This document shows, piece by piece, positions 1 to 12,500 of a stretch of 64,000 nt of DNA (the stretch's first letter is position 1; every line of letters starts with the position of its first letter). Below the pieces are notes generated by a model, which saw only the letters and a list, made by a program, of their open reading frames with translations, was not told where the DNA came from and ran no database searches. The position numbers were made by a program, and so were the translations under genes. The DNA is from Tachypleus tridentatus (taxonomy: Eukaryota; Arthropoda; Merostomata; Xiphosura; Limulidae), in NCBI RefSeq assembly GCF_004210375.1, contig NC_134837.1:15011798-15075797 (forward strand), in the 5' to 3' direction.

Positions 1-2591
1 ATCAAGAAAGGCCACTATGAATACAAAAGGCAACCAAACACAATGACGTACAAACTTGTATGATATCAAAACTGTACAGTTTAATCAAGAAAATACAATA
101 ATAAAAAGTTTGAAAGTTCCAGAAGCAGCGTGACACCCATAAATATGCCAGCTACATGAAAGATGGTTGAACTGACTGCAGAATCTTGTGATTTTAAGCA
201 CATGAATAACACTTGTTTGCTTAGAAGATTACCAGAAACACCACCTGAAAAAAATTACATAAGGCATGCCATTAGAAAGTTGATGCAGACAGAAAGTCTT
301 CAGAAAGTTTGCAAAATTACAACTGCCTGAGCTCACCATGAATAACAAAGAAAAGAAGGTTGCAAAAAAAAAAAAAAGAGAGAGAGTACAACAGACTTTT
401 AAGGAAACAAGTGGCCACTACAAAAGAAGGCAAAACTGTATCAAGTGTTAGCTGGACAACTGCTTCACCACAACAGTAACTTGATTTCAATGTTGTTTTT
501 GTTTGAAAACTGGTCAGAAATGAATAGTAAACTTTCTTTAAATAATAATACATGTCACAGTGTAAAGAGTACACTTTTGGTCTTTGGTATCACTGTAAAT
601 GTTAATAATTTGGATGAAGTTGTATCATAGTCGCGCATGCATGAGTAGTTAGGTTATACATACACAAACAACAGCATCACTTAAATACACGTGAATTAAA
701 GGTATGTAAATGAACTACTAAGCTGTTTAGGACTATTTCATAACAACACATGATCATGAAAGTTTGAAAACAGACGAACAAAAGAAGCTATCATTCCTGT
801 GTGCAGTCAGCAGACGTGATACAATTTTGTTTTGTGGAAATAGTTAAATCGTTGCAGGTAATCATCAATAATAAATTACTTTCCGTGTATGACACTTTGA
901 AACTGACGAATCTTATCAGAGAACAAATTTGATTATACATTCACACGAACTCTTAACTCTGGTTAAACCCTTTATGAACTCGCATTTGTGTTCGTAACTG
1001 GACCTTAAAATGCTGCCTCCTACAAAAGATGCAGTACTGTACAACATGCTTACAGCTATCTTTCAGGCTACAATGTGGGTTAGAAATGATGTGACAATGC
1101 CAGATCTTTTTCTGATTGACTGAATGAACACAAACTGTATGTAGCTATTGTTGAAAATACCTTATCTGGTAACTGTAGAAAATGGTGGTATAAATCTGAA
1201 AAATTACTATTTTACAATGGTTCATGTAAGTGTAGGAAAATGTAGAAATGGTTGGTAAACCAGGACAGAAACAGATAAAGAACAATTTTAAGACAATCTT
1301 GTGTTCATATTGATGAGCAAAATGTAAAACTATGGAAACAAAGAAACTGATTTGGTGAAATATGAGAAAAACTTGTATACAAGGAAGGACATAATGATTT
1401 AAAGATATCAAAAAATGTCATAAATTCAAGGACAACAGGCAATGAAAGCCTTACAATGTAGATAACATATGGTCCACGAGCCCGTAAGTGAAGACCACCA
1501 TTATTGTCCTAGTGTCACAAGGTGTCTTAAGTCTTTTCAGCAATTGATGACAAACTCAAGTGTTTAGAATTCAAAAAATGATTCTATATTAAATTCATAC
1601 CTACTAGGATGAACAAAACTTTAAAATTATGAAATCTGACTAAATTTGATGGCCATTTTGGATTTTTAACCACTTTCAAAAGGACAAATATTTTGCCACT
1701 ATTCAGATTCATAGCATATTAAAAAAAATTACATTTTGGTAACAAAGTAGTGGATATTTTTTCGAAGCAGGCTCCTAGACTATTTCTGTTAAGTTTCCAT
1801 TGTTTCCCCAATCTCAATTTTTTTTTGGTTAGAACAATAACACCCAACACTAAGACCAATAACTATGCATAACTGAGATTATTAGATATATATTTCAGAG
1901 ACTCTAGAAAGAAGACTGTTCTTCAGTGAGACCAAATATGAAAATAAAAGCCAACAAGTTAGCTGATTATAATGTTGTTCCTACTAAATAAAGATTTATC
2001 TTGTACCATGCAGAAAACTACAAGCGACATGGTGAAGAAGGATGCACATATACACAGATTTTAACATTCAATTATTTTATAGCACAAAAGGCTACAAAAA
2101 TCATGGTGTGATATACATAACCAGTTTTTAACATTCTGTAGGTCATGTTATCTAATATGAAAAACTAAAACAAACGTGCAATTTCTCGAAGTACTTCATT
2201 TTTCTTTCTGGTAGCAGTTTTTGATGGATGTAGCTATAACAAAAGTCATAAAACTACATAATTATGGCCTACACACAAACAGGGGGGAAGAAAAGGAAAG
2301 CTAGTTTTGAAATAACTTGGTAATTTATATTGCTGAACATTAGATTAACTACTAAAAATACTGAATGATAAAAGAATGAAAATAAAAGCCCCAACCATGA
2401 ATAAATTAAACAGACATAACAATACTAACTATCAAGTGAAACAATATTTGAAAAAGTTTGCCATAGCAGATACACCAAGTATTAACAAACTTTCTCAGTG
2501 ATGAATGAAGGATTATTTATTAGTGATACAAATAACCTTAATCAAGTACACAACAGACAAGAAGTTTGTTTTGTTTACGAAGACAGTAATC
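1..2591. other. AT-rich sequence downstream of the hnRNP M-like gene
   Basis: There is no recognisable gene or named repeat here. Short open frames at 317-574 and 1145-1411 have no family resemblance and look random. It may include more of the 3' UTR if a more distal polyadenylation site is used. One short exon-like segment at 2165-2233 is discussed in the findings. Confidence 0.5.
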
Positions 2592-2597
2592 TTTATT
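2592..2597 (-). promoter_or_regulatory. candidate polyadenylation signal of the hnRNP M-like gene
   Basis: AATAAA on the minus strand, about 930 nt after the stop codon. Others occur nearby (about 2516), and the true 3' end could be further left. The 3' UTR between here and 3528 is AT-rich and shows no convincing ORF. Confidence 0.3.
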
Positions 2598-3528
2598 TAA
2601 AAAAAAAACTACGACTTAATAATTGAAGGCAACACTAAAATGTTGACACATCTACAAAGTACAACTGATATGAAATGACGCAAGGAAAAAAAAAAGATAT
2701 TCTAACAAGAAAAGCATTTCCAAAAACCAAATCCACAAAAATCAAGACAACAGAAAGATTATAGTATTAACGTTTTAATACACCAAGATCAAGCACTGAC
2801 ACAAACAAAAATGTTCACCTTGTAAGTGAATTGTTTCTTTTATAGATACATAATTTTCAAGTTTAACAATAACAGCAGATAGTTAAACACCTACTAACAC
2901 AAGACACCTTAAATAAAGACTATACAGTTACATTTACTTTAAAGTGATACAAAGCAATCATACTCTAGGTGTCAAGACAAAACTGATATGTGAATTGTCC
3001 CAACATGTTTTCATTACAACTACTATAATCCAGCATTCACAAAACATTTACTATAATGAATTTTGTTTTTACAGAAAGGCAACTAAAAACACCATCTACA
3101 ATAACAACTACCAGTGAAAAGTTTAGATTACAAGCTATATTAACTCAGTCACAAAAATTAGGATTATACACTACTAACAACTACAAAACTTGTACACGCC
3201 CACTACTTTTTAACCAAATTGCAACCTTGCTTCAATAAAATCCACTGACATCAGGTCTTCTAATCTTCCACAGGATGTTATTGAACAGTCTATGACAACA
3301 ACAAAAATAATTAAAAGACCACAGCTAATTTTCAAACAGCTCCAATATGAAAACAGCCATTCTTTTCAACAATAAAATACATTTTAAAAAAAGGATCCCT
3401 TTACTGGTGTTCAAATGAAAGAAGTTCCACAAACAAAAAGTAAACAAAGATGATTCCACGAATAAGAAAAATGCAACAGGTGTTAAAACCCTGGCAGTTT
3501 CAAACCACTGAAATATGCAATAAGAAGT

Positions 3529-3584
3529 TCAGTACAAGCGAACCTGAATTGGGCGACCGTCGATGCGAATTCCATTCATTAAAT
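3529..3584 (-). CDS. HNRNPM: hnRNP M-like exon 14: end of RRM3 and stop
   Basis: The acceptor is ATAAATTCAG. The exon encodes DLMNGIRIDGRPIQVRLY and then TGA (3529-3531). This corresponds to MMNGMKLSGREIDVRIDRNA at the end of human hnRNP M. The 3' UTR follows at lower coordinates. Confidence 0.92.
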
Positions 3585-6500
3585 CTGAATTTATGTCAAG
3601 AAATTTTCACATTTTACATTAGATATATTAATCTTAATATAATATATTACAGTTTAATACAGATGATGTGATATAATTTCACAAATAACAATATTTTCAA
3701 CTGAACCTTAATGTTTTAACAAAAAATAACAAGAATGCTCATCTTATGCAATGACATTTGACTTCAGACACAAGGTATCAGCAAAATCTAACTCAAATAC
3801 TAAAACTGACATCTTATACAATTTTATTAAATGTAATATAAATATTTATTACAATATGAAGTTTTGATATATTTTATTTTTAGAACCTATCTAGTAAAAA
3901 AAAAAAAAAAGTACTACAATCCATGTATGCACCAAAGACTTTAGATAGGTATAATATATTATCCACTCCTGTTTTTCTACATTCATAAGTAGGGCTATTT
4001 CAAATAGTCATCCCTAGCTTTGGCCTTTCCAGTCCTGGTTTTGGATTATGTGTCATTACAGCCATTATCAAAAGGTAAAGTAATAAAATATTTAAAAGAC
4101 ATGTAGCAAAATTGTAATAATCATTTGCGAAATGATTTTGGTAAAAGATATACTAGTTGTGAACTTTTATCCAAGATTCCTTCTGGCTTTGACGTCTTAC
4201 CCACTTAGCATGTGCATGAGCCTGTTGGAAAGAGATACGGTTTGAAAGTGTGGGATATTTACAGAAATTATCCCAGGCCCATTTTTGAGCCTTCTATGCC
4301 ATGTGGCAGGCAGGATTCCACCACGGATGAGGATATCATGGAAAACGTGTTGAGGGTTTAGGAATACACTGAGCAGCTACTTGTATGATAGTCAATAACA
4401 GCACTTCCCCAGAAGGGATGACGTCCATTTAAGTCCTCCAGGATTAGAAAGGGAGACGGCAACTGTTCAATGAGAACATCAAGGTTTGATTGATCATATG
4501 TCTCTCCAGGTGACAGGTAGAGAGAACAAACAATGAGTTTATGACCCAAGGAAACACGGATGGCTATGGCCTCCAAGGGTGTGTTGAGTGACAAAGACAG
4601 GGTGGGCACATGCTGATCAACCAACAGAGCCACCCCTCTATGTACTCGTGCATCACACAGCCTGTGATTTTTGTACAGAGAAAACTGCCAAAAGGTGACT
4701 GTATTGGCAGGTTTCAGAAATGTTTCTTGTAAGGAAAGACATACAGGATGGTAGGAAGCAATCAGTGTTTTGATGTCATCCAGATTAGAACGTAAACCTC
4801 AACAGTTCCATTGTATCAAGGTGGGCATTTTTAATGATGGGTAGGCAAAGTGGCTGGAGAACCCTTCTGTTTACTATCACGTCTTTTTTCCTTACTGTCC
4901 TTATTCGGAGGACGTCTATCGACCTTCATGGATCCTGCCCTGAATCGATTGGGCAGGTCTTTGTTGTTGGAAGGGGATTCCAGTGACTGAGGACATGAAC
5001 GAATGATTGTTTTGCATCTTGGGGTGGGAGAAAAGATGTATCTTAAGAAATGCCTGTATCTGAAACCAAAGGATGTGGATCTTGGGGTTCGGTGGAATGT
5101 ATGGGAGGAACAGAGATGGGTGTAGAAGTTGATTCATCAACCTTTTTAACCATGGAGGTCAAAAGGCTTTTCATTTGTTTTGAAAACGATTCTTTTGAAG
5201 ACACAGATAGATATGTCTGCACTCCCACTGTAGTTGTGGAACAAAGTGCAGCAGCATATGTCTGAGATGAAGTGGCAGACAGCAATTTTCAAGCCTCAGG
5301 ATAACTAATGTTATGAGTCGTTTTCAAATGCTGCACCTCTTTTTCCTCCAACCATTTCAGGCAAGAACAAAAGTAGGAAGGGTGAGAACCATTGCAGTTG
5401 ACACAATGTGGGTCTGTTTCACACTCATAGGCATCGTGGTCCTTGCCATCACAACGCACAACGAACATATATCAGGGAACCAAGACATGACGTCTTTGAG
5501 TGACCGAACCTCTGACATTGGAAACATCGGAAGGTTTGGAATGTACAGCCGTACCCTGCAATTTAGATAACCTGCCTTGATAGTGATGTAAATGTCAAAA
5601 CAAGGATATTTGTCGGCAGTGTAACTCCATCTTTGTGGGTGGTGATGCGCCTCACTGCAGAAACTTGAGTGGAGAAACCAGAGAAAATCTCTGTCTTGGG
5701 GACGTTCTTCAAATTCCTCTCAACAATAACTCCTCGTGATGAATTCAAGGTAGCATGAGGGGTAACCTCAATAGGTACATCCCCAAATGTCTTTGAATTC
5801 AAGAGGAGTTCACTGTGTTGGGATGTGGATGTTTCAACCAATATGTCTCCAGATCGAAGCTTCTTTACTGACTTTGGAAAGCCAGCAAGTCCCTCTGGTC
5901 TCTTCTGAATAAAAAAGGGGGACATTTGCCCTAAAGGTTTATCTGAAAGAGAATGTAATATAAGAAAATGGGGTACGTGTGTTACAGATGTTGAAGATTG
6001 CTGCTCAGAGTCTTCAAGACGTGGGTTATTTACCTATTGACTGCTTTTTCACTATTTTATTTAAATTTTTCGTAGGAGGATCCATAGGAAAAAAGGAAAA
6101 TTTCGGTACACACTGACCCCACCCACCATGGAGCCCTAGAAGGGGATGCACTACAATGTCATGCAAGGACATTGCAGCAATGCCAGGGTTTTGTGAGCAC
6201 TATACCCAAACACCAGCATCAGACACAATGTCCACAACACCCATTTAGAACTTCCAACAGTGGTACTTAGTTGACTAGTCCAAGTGGACCAGCCGATTGA
6301 CCCAAGGGAGGCCAACCCAAAGGCTGCCCGTCTACAGGAATTCAAGGCCAAAGTGGTGTGTTAGAGTTGGATCCCTCAACCACCAGGATCCTCTCCTTCT
6401 CTTCATGGGTTGCCATGCACAGCAAACATGTGGGTGGATGTTTAGATCCCAGAGGAGGTAACCAGAAAGAACAGAACCTTCCCTGGGAGATCCCCTCACC

Positions 6501-9500
6501 ACGTACAGGAATCCACACCAAGAGGCAATATGCACATAACTATAAACTTTTAATTATGAAATGTACACAACCCTAATTTAAAACTCACACACTACAGTTC
6601 TACAATATGTATTTCTACTCAATATGAACGCAACTACAAACATTTAATTATAAAACCAGAACCAAATCCATCAAACACTAAAAGGATACCAACAGCCCTC
6701 TGAGCAACTCGTTCAGCTTTAAATCTAATAAGACCAGAGCCACGTCCCTTCATCTCGGCAAACCTTACATCACCTAGGCAGACACATGTCAACAATTACA
6801 ATGGAACCTAACATTAATATCAATTACTAGAGACATCAATAAAACAATTCTCTCTCTAAGTATAAAAAATGTACATGACATAACCAAATTATTTACAGAA
6901 TCACACAATCACGTAATCATAGTAAAACATAGTATACATTCTGCAGAGCTTCAGGTGTCTTTACAAAATTGGGTAAGTTTCACTAAACATTGTCTTTTAT
7001 TTAAAAGAAATAAGGTTTAATTAAATATCTCTACCATTGTCCATAATTATATGTTACCAGAATTTTCACTATTGAGTGCAAAGTAGTTTTCATCTTAAGA
7101 TTAAACAACTTTTCTTCCTCTGAACATTTTCATATTTCACTTGTGCAATCCCTAAAACCTCCTTAGTAAATATATTTTTTTCATAACTAAAATGTAAAAA
7201 TTCAGTGTTCTTGTTGCAAAAGTAATTTGAAAGCATAATATATAGATAACTACACAACCACATTTCAAACTAACTGAATTACTCACCCACATCCCTGAAA
7301 CGATCCCTCAATGCTTGCCATGTGTATGATGCAGGGAGCTATCATTAAACAATACTGTATTAGTTGGAGAATAAAGTGCATCATGTTTTCTTGAATGTGC
7401 TTTAACCCTCAGTTAAATCAAACAATATATAGTAGATTTACATCAACAAGTTTTTAATTCATTAACCATTTAGCACAAAAAAACCCATTAAAATCATTCA
7501 AAATTTGATACAAAAAATACAAAATGGGGAGCATGTTCTTTTAAAATAACTGAACATATTTCTAAGCACTATCCAAATCTATCTTAAACATTTAAAATAG
7601 CTTATGAAATGGAACTTCAGCCATACAGGTCTGTATACTCAAACAGTTTGCATATAATGTTTTTGCAACATCAGAGAAAAAAAACTACTTCCACATAAAG
7701 TTTCAATTAATATGTGATTTTTGGTTTTATACTCTTGAAATTCATTTTTACCACTGAATGTTTTAAAAAACTATACAATTGAATCAACATATTAGGATAA
7801 ATATTGTTTCTGTGGCTGTTAAAAATTATTTCCAAATTGTTAAGTATTTGAGATTTGCCACGATTATGGACCAGGTTCACAAGCAAGAACAAAGTTTAGA
7901 TAAAAAACAACATATTATGCTTCAACAGCACTTCTATAAACAATACACCACTTGTACAGGAGGAAAACAAAATACTGTTTGAGAAAGGTAACTCACATTT
8001 TCAACCATAACTGTGTCTGAACTCTGTGTGGACTGGTTAAAACTTAATCTGTTCATGTCTCCAAAAGACCCTCCAGTGTTGGGGATTCCAGCCCCAAGTC
8101 CTAGAGCTGTACCTGCCCCCATACCTGTTGCTCCACCTCCCATAGCTGCCATCATGTTAGTGTTGGTAGCTAAACCCATGTTAGCTCCAGTTGCTCCAAT
8201 TCCAAGTCCTGCAGCAGCACCCATGTTCCCAGTAAAACCAGTACCCATGGCTGCATTCATACCCATATTACTCCCCATAGCTGTATTTAATCCCATTCCA
8301 CTTACAGATGCCATGGCATTCATATTATTTGCCATCATGTTACCCATATTACCCATGTTACCAGCCCCCATTCCCATTCCCAAATTAGTTGCACCTCCTG
8401 CCATTGCTCCTAAACCACCTGCAATGAGATAAAAAATTATACATACATAAATATAAAAAATGGTTTATGGAAAGGAAAAAAAATTGTACACTAAACAAAT
8501 AAAGGAAAGTTTATGCCCAATAACAAAACAACACTTTTAAATTAACATTTACTGGATCAAGAACTTTGGACAAATAAAAACTCAAAGAAGTATTAGTTAG
8601 TACCTGAGAAGAAATGAACTAATACAATAAATGGTTACTGATAGAACAATTTTACAGGGGTCAGGGGTCAAAAGTTAAGGCACCACATTTATGGACTCAC
8701 ACTCAAAATTTTACCCAACCACTGTCTTATAAATGTATGTCAGTAAGTTTGATATCAAATAATAATTCAAATTTTAGTATTATACACAAGTTACTTTCTT
8801 AATTTCAAAGTAAATATTAAGTATCAATGTGTGTGGGTCATTGGGTATGTCCAATGTAACATTGGTTTGAATTAATGTTCACGTACAATGTATAATTTCT
8901 CATGAATTCAAGACAAATTACCAACAGCGATAAGTTTGACATAGAATAAGAACCTACCACCTTTTCTATTTGCCAAAATACTACTATATTTAGCAAATCA
9001 AAGCAGCCCTACCCACTTCTTCCACTTCTTTGGAAATAATTCCTTTCATACACTGCTTTGCTACTTTATGGCCTTGTGTATAAACAATGAAAAGCTCAAA
9101 ACTCCTCTCATTAATTTTTTTTTTTTTTTACCTTGTTGAAGGTTCCTAAGATTTGTTCTTTTTGTCTTGTTTTAACAAAGAAATGGTAAATGAAAATGTC
9201 TGAAATCTCATAACATTTAGAATCAAATACAACTTAATTTCTAGACCTAAAAATTACAGTAGATATCTGTCATTCATATATTAATTGATTTTTTGTTACT
9301 TTAAAATTGATATATAAAAAAAACCGAAACAAATTACTTTGTTTCACATCCACTACATGCAAAACATGACAAGACTGTGCACATAATTGTGAGCAGCAAA
9401 TTATTATAAAGTTTGTAACTAGAAGAGACAACTGTTCTCTATACTAGAATTTATGTTACACTGTAACTTTCATGTTACACTGGAACATGAAGCCAAGACA

Positions 9501-12500
9501 GGTCTCCTTGTAAGTGCTAGTTTTATACCACTGTATACATGTGCAAAAGCATTGCACCATTGTAAATACTATAATGTTGCTGACATACAGCTGAAAGGTC
9601 AACAAATAAAAATTACATGTATACGTGTGTGTGATGTATAATGTTAAAAAATTTAAGCTATTTAGACCAAATATTAGTTGTAATAACTTGTCTCTTTCTT
9701 TATGGTGGTTACAGGTAATATCAACCAAACCCATACAGAAATATAATATTGAAAATAACAAAATATAGTTTTTTCTAAATAAATGTGTTCAATAATTATC
9801 CACAAATTATAAACATTTTGCACGTAAAATTTGACACTTTTCTAAAAGTATTTTTAATCTTAAAAGCAAAATTACTACACATGTTGGACAATCAACATTT
9901 CAAAAGAAATAAATACGTGAGTAAATCATTATTTCACCCTTTCACAACAGGTTCGGTATGATACACGAGTTCATCTACACATATGCATATTATGTATTTG
10001 CACTATAACTTTTGATACAGCATGTGTATCTTCACAACATTTGGTAGACTTTTAGTAAAGATTACACATTTTTATGTCCTCAAAAGATCGTATTTTTTTC
10101 TTAGATTTGTTTGTAAAAATAGTTTTATTACCAGTCCAAGTGCAAAATAATTTCATGTTATAATTAAAATCTATCATTTGTCACCAGAATCTCAATTATT
10201 ATTTCTGTAATCTCTAAAACCTCCTCAGTACATCTCAAATAATTGTTTTCAACAAGACTTTATACTGTATTTTACATACTCAACCATGTGGAGTCTGTCA
10301 ACTAATCAACCTCATAACCACCATAAAAAACTAGAAATATAACATAGGTTAACCTGAAGATGACCTAAGGTAGAAATACTTTACTTTAATAAAAGTTTTA
10401 ATACCCTAACCAGGCACCTTGATGTACATCTTTATTTCAAGCAAGTTTCTCATCATCATGAAATTTAAATTATTTTTTGTTCTAGAACGACTAGTTATTA
10501 TAACAGAATTGTTTAGTCTAAGTACACTAAGTCTCATAACACTATATATTTATATACATTTCTTATTTTTTTAATATACTAACCTTTCAGTAAACCCTAG
10601 CTAACATTACTTGCATTGATGTGGTGCACATTCACTGATGTTACTGTATTCAACAATATAATGACTACTGGTCTTGCCTGTCTTTGTTCTTTTAGTGGAC
10701 CAGTATTTTGTATTTTACAGTAACATTTAAATTATTACATATATGTACATAGAGTAGAAACAAATCAAACTTTTCTTAAATATATAACAATAAATAATGG
10801 AATAAAACAATCATCTCTTCCAGCTACAACCTCTGGATGCTGCTAAATACAGAGGTAAGTTGGTTGGTTTGATGGTGCAAAGCAGCTAGGCTACCTGCAC
10901 CAAACATCCAGCAAAAAGTTAAAAATAAAATTATTAAAATTTGTAAAAAGAAATCACAGTAAAACAAAAAGCTTAATTTTTGAATTAAAAATATAAATAG
11001 CATTAAATCCAATTCTAATATCTAGTTTAGAACAGTAAGAGAGAAACTACAAGAATGAAAGTTTTAAAAGACTTTCTATAGCATAATTTTAATTATCATA
11101 ACTCACTAGCATGACTAACAGGTCAGTTCAAACACCAGCATTAGATACCCAAACTTAACCTTTCTAGTCCTGGTTTTCAGTTATTTGATGTTACGGCCAT
11201 TTTGTAACTTCAAATCGAACTAATTGTACTTTTAATTGTTAAAAAAGGTCTAATTTATAAATCAAAATCTTAAATAGTATTAAAAAGATGAACAGTCTTT
11301 AAAAAACTAAAAAACATTTGTAAAGTGGACAGTGTCACCATCACAAATGACAGTCTAATGTCATGGATAAACCTTGGGACAAAACATGTTTAAAAAGGTG
11401 TCATCGTTGAGAGAAGTAACTATGGCAAGATAGTAAAATGCGACTTATTGTAACCTGCGTGTCACACAGACAACATATTATTGATGCATCAGTCCAGGTT
11501 TAAAAAAAAAAAGTTGAAAACTGTGACCAATGCGTAGTATAGTTATGACAACTTCCTCTTTCCCATTCTTACGTAAGCAAGTCAGCCAAAGTCTAATAAA
11601 TGGTTTTGTTTGGAAAAGCTTGTTTTGACATTGCTCACTCCAAGTCAACTGCAAACTGGTATTGAGCCAAGCCTTGAATACAGGACCATAGTCCATGTAT
11701 AAAACAAGTACAGCAGTGATAGTACCAGAGCAGACTGCTTTAGTTGCTGTGTCTGTGAGCCTGTTCCCAATAATACCAACATGGCCTGGCATCCAGAAAA
11801 ACTGCATAGAAGTAGATAATAAAAAAAAAATGGGCCAGTCAGTTTTGAGTATCGTTAAGAACAGGATGAGAACTAACATGAAGTGATTCCAGGGCCAGTA
11901 GAGAACAAAGCGAGTCAGCATAAATAGTGCAGTTTGAGCACTGCTTCACTTCTATGTGATCCAGTTCAGCAGTGAATGCACAAACTGTAGAGGGGATTCT
12001 CTGCACAACCACCAAACTACAATAAATCATTGGAGAGCCCACAGCCACCAGATTTAAAACCATCTGTATAAATAGGAATAGAAGGATGGTTTGAAAGATG
12101 TTCAACAAATAAAAGACCCTACTTCCAACTGGGAGTATCTGCTTTTCTCAGATAACTTAAACAAAGGTCACATTTGGAGACTGTAATAAGCCATGGTGGG
12201 ATGGGCTGACCAGAGAATACAGCAATGTTATCCAAGTATAGACCCAAGTCACCCAACTGCAGCTGGATACAAAGGCCAAAAGGAACAATGGCAGAACATC
12301 TGTTCTGAAAAAGCATGGCCCACTGAGGAAGGAAAACACAACCCCAGATGTGATGTTATAAGGATCAAAGTTTAGAAGCATACAGTTGAGACAGTTCCAA
12401 ACGACAGAATCTCAAGGTTCATGAGACGATGTATAAGCTCTGTACTGGGGCACAGGGAACCATGGCAGATTGTTTGTTAGCATTAATTTACACACTGGGT

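Larger units (their letters stand above)
3990..6530 (-). mobile_element. I/Nimb-like LINE copy 1, internally deleted
   Basis: In intron 13, in the gene's sense direction. Reading on the minus strand: a 5' UTR-like part (about 6530-5930), ORF1 (5925 to about 5040), the start of ORF2 with an AP endonuclease domain (4833-4358), a block from the endonuclease-RT linker (4360-4140; its counterpart is in copy 2 at 13940-13699), and then a 3' UTR-like block (4070-3990; counterparts at 11205-11130 and 26840-26750). The RT and RNase H regions are missing. Frames are broken by stops and shifts. Confidence 0.75.
3585..6689 (-). other. HNRNPM: U12-type (minor spliceosome) intron in RRM3
   Basis: The intron starts GTATCCTTTTAG. 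It ends with TTTCTTGAC (8 of 9 to TTCCTTRAC), with the branch A (3596) 12 nt before exon 14. It lies after RAV in phase 1, matching the RRM2 intron. It contains the internally deleted LINE copy 1. Confidence 0.85.

Noticed and set aside
3219-3288. Open segment after GTTGTTGTCATAG on the minus strand reading CSITSCGRLEDLMSVDFIEA
   Set aside because: It lies in the presumed 3' UTR, and a 22-codon open stretch is common by chance. No partner exon was found.
6151-6576. Overlapping open frames on both strands at 6.15-6.58 kb
   Set aside because: They fall in the 5' UTR-like part of LINE copy 1 and resemble no protein.
8013-8432. A 139-codon open frame on the plus strand rich in Pro, Ala and Ile
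   Set aside because: It is the reverse-strand shadow of the Met/Gly-rich exon 11, which has splice sites and joins in frame with the other exons.
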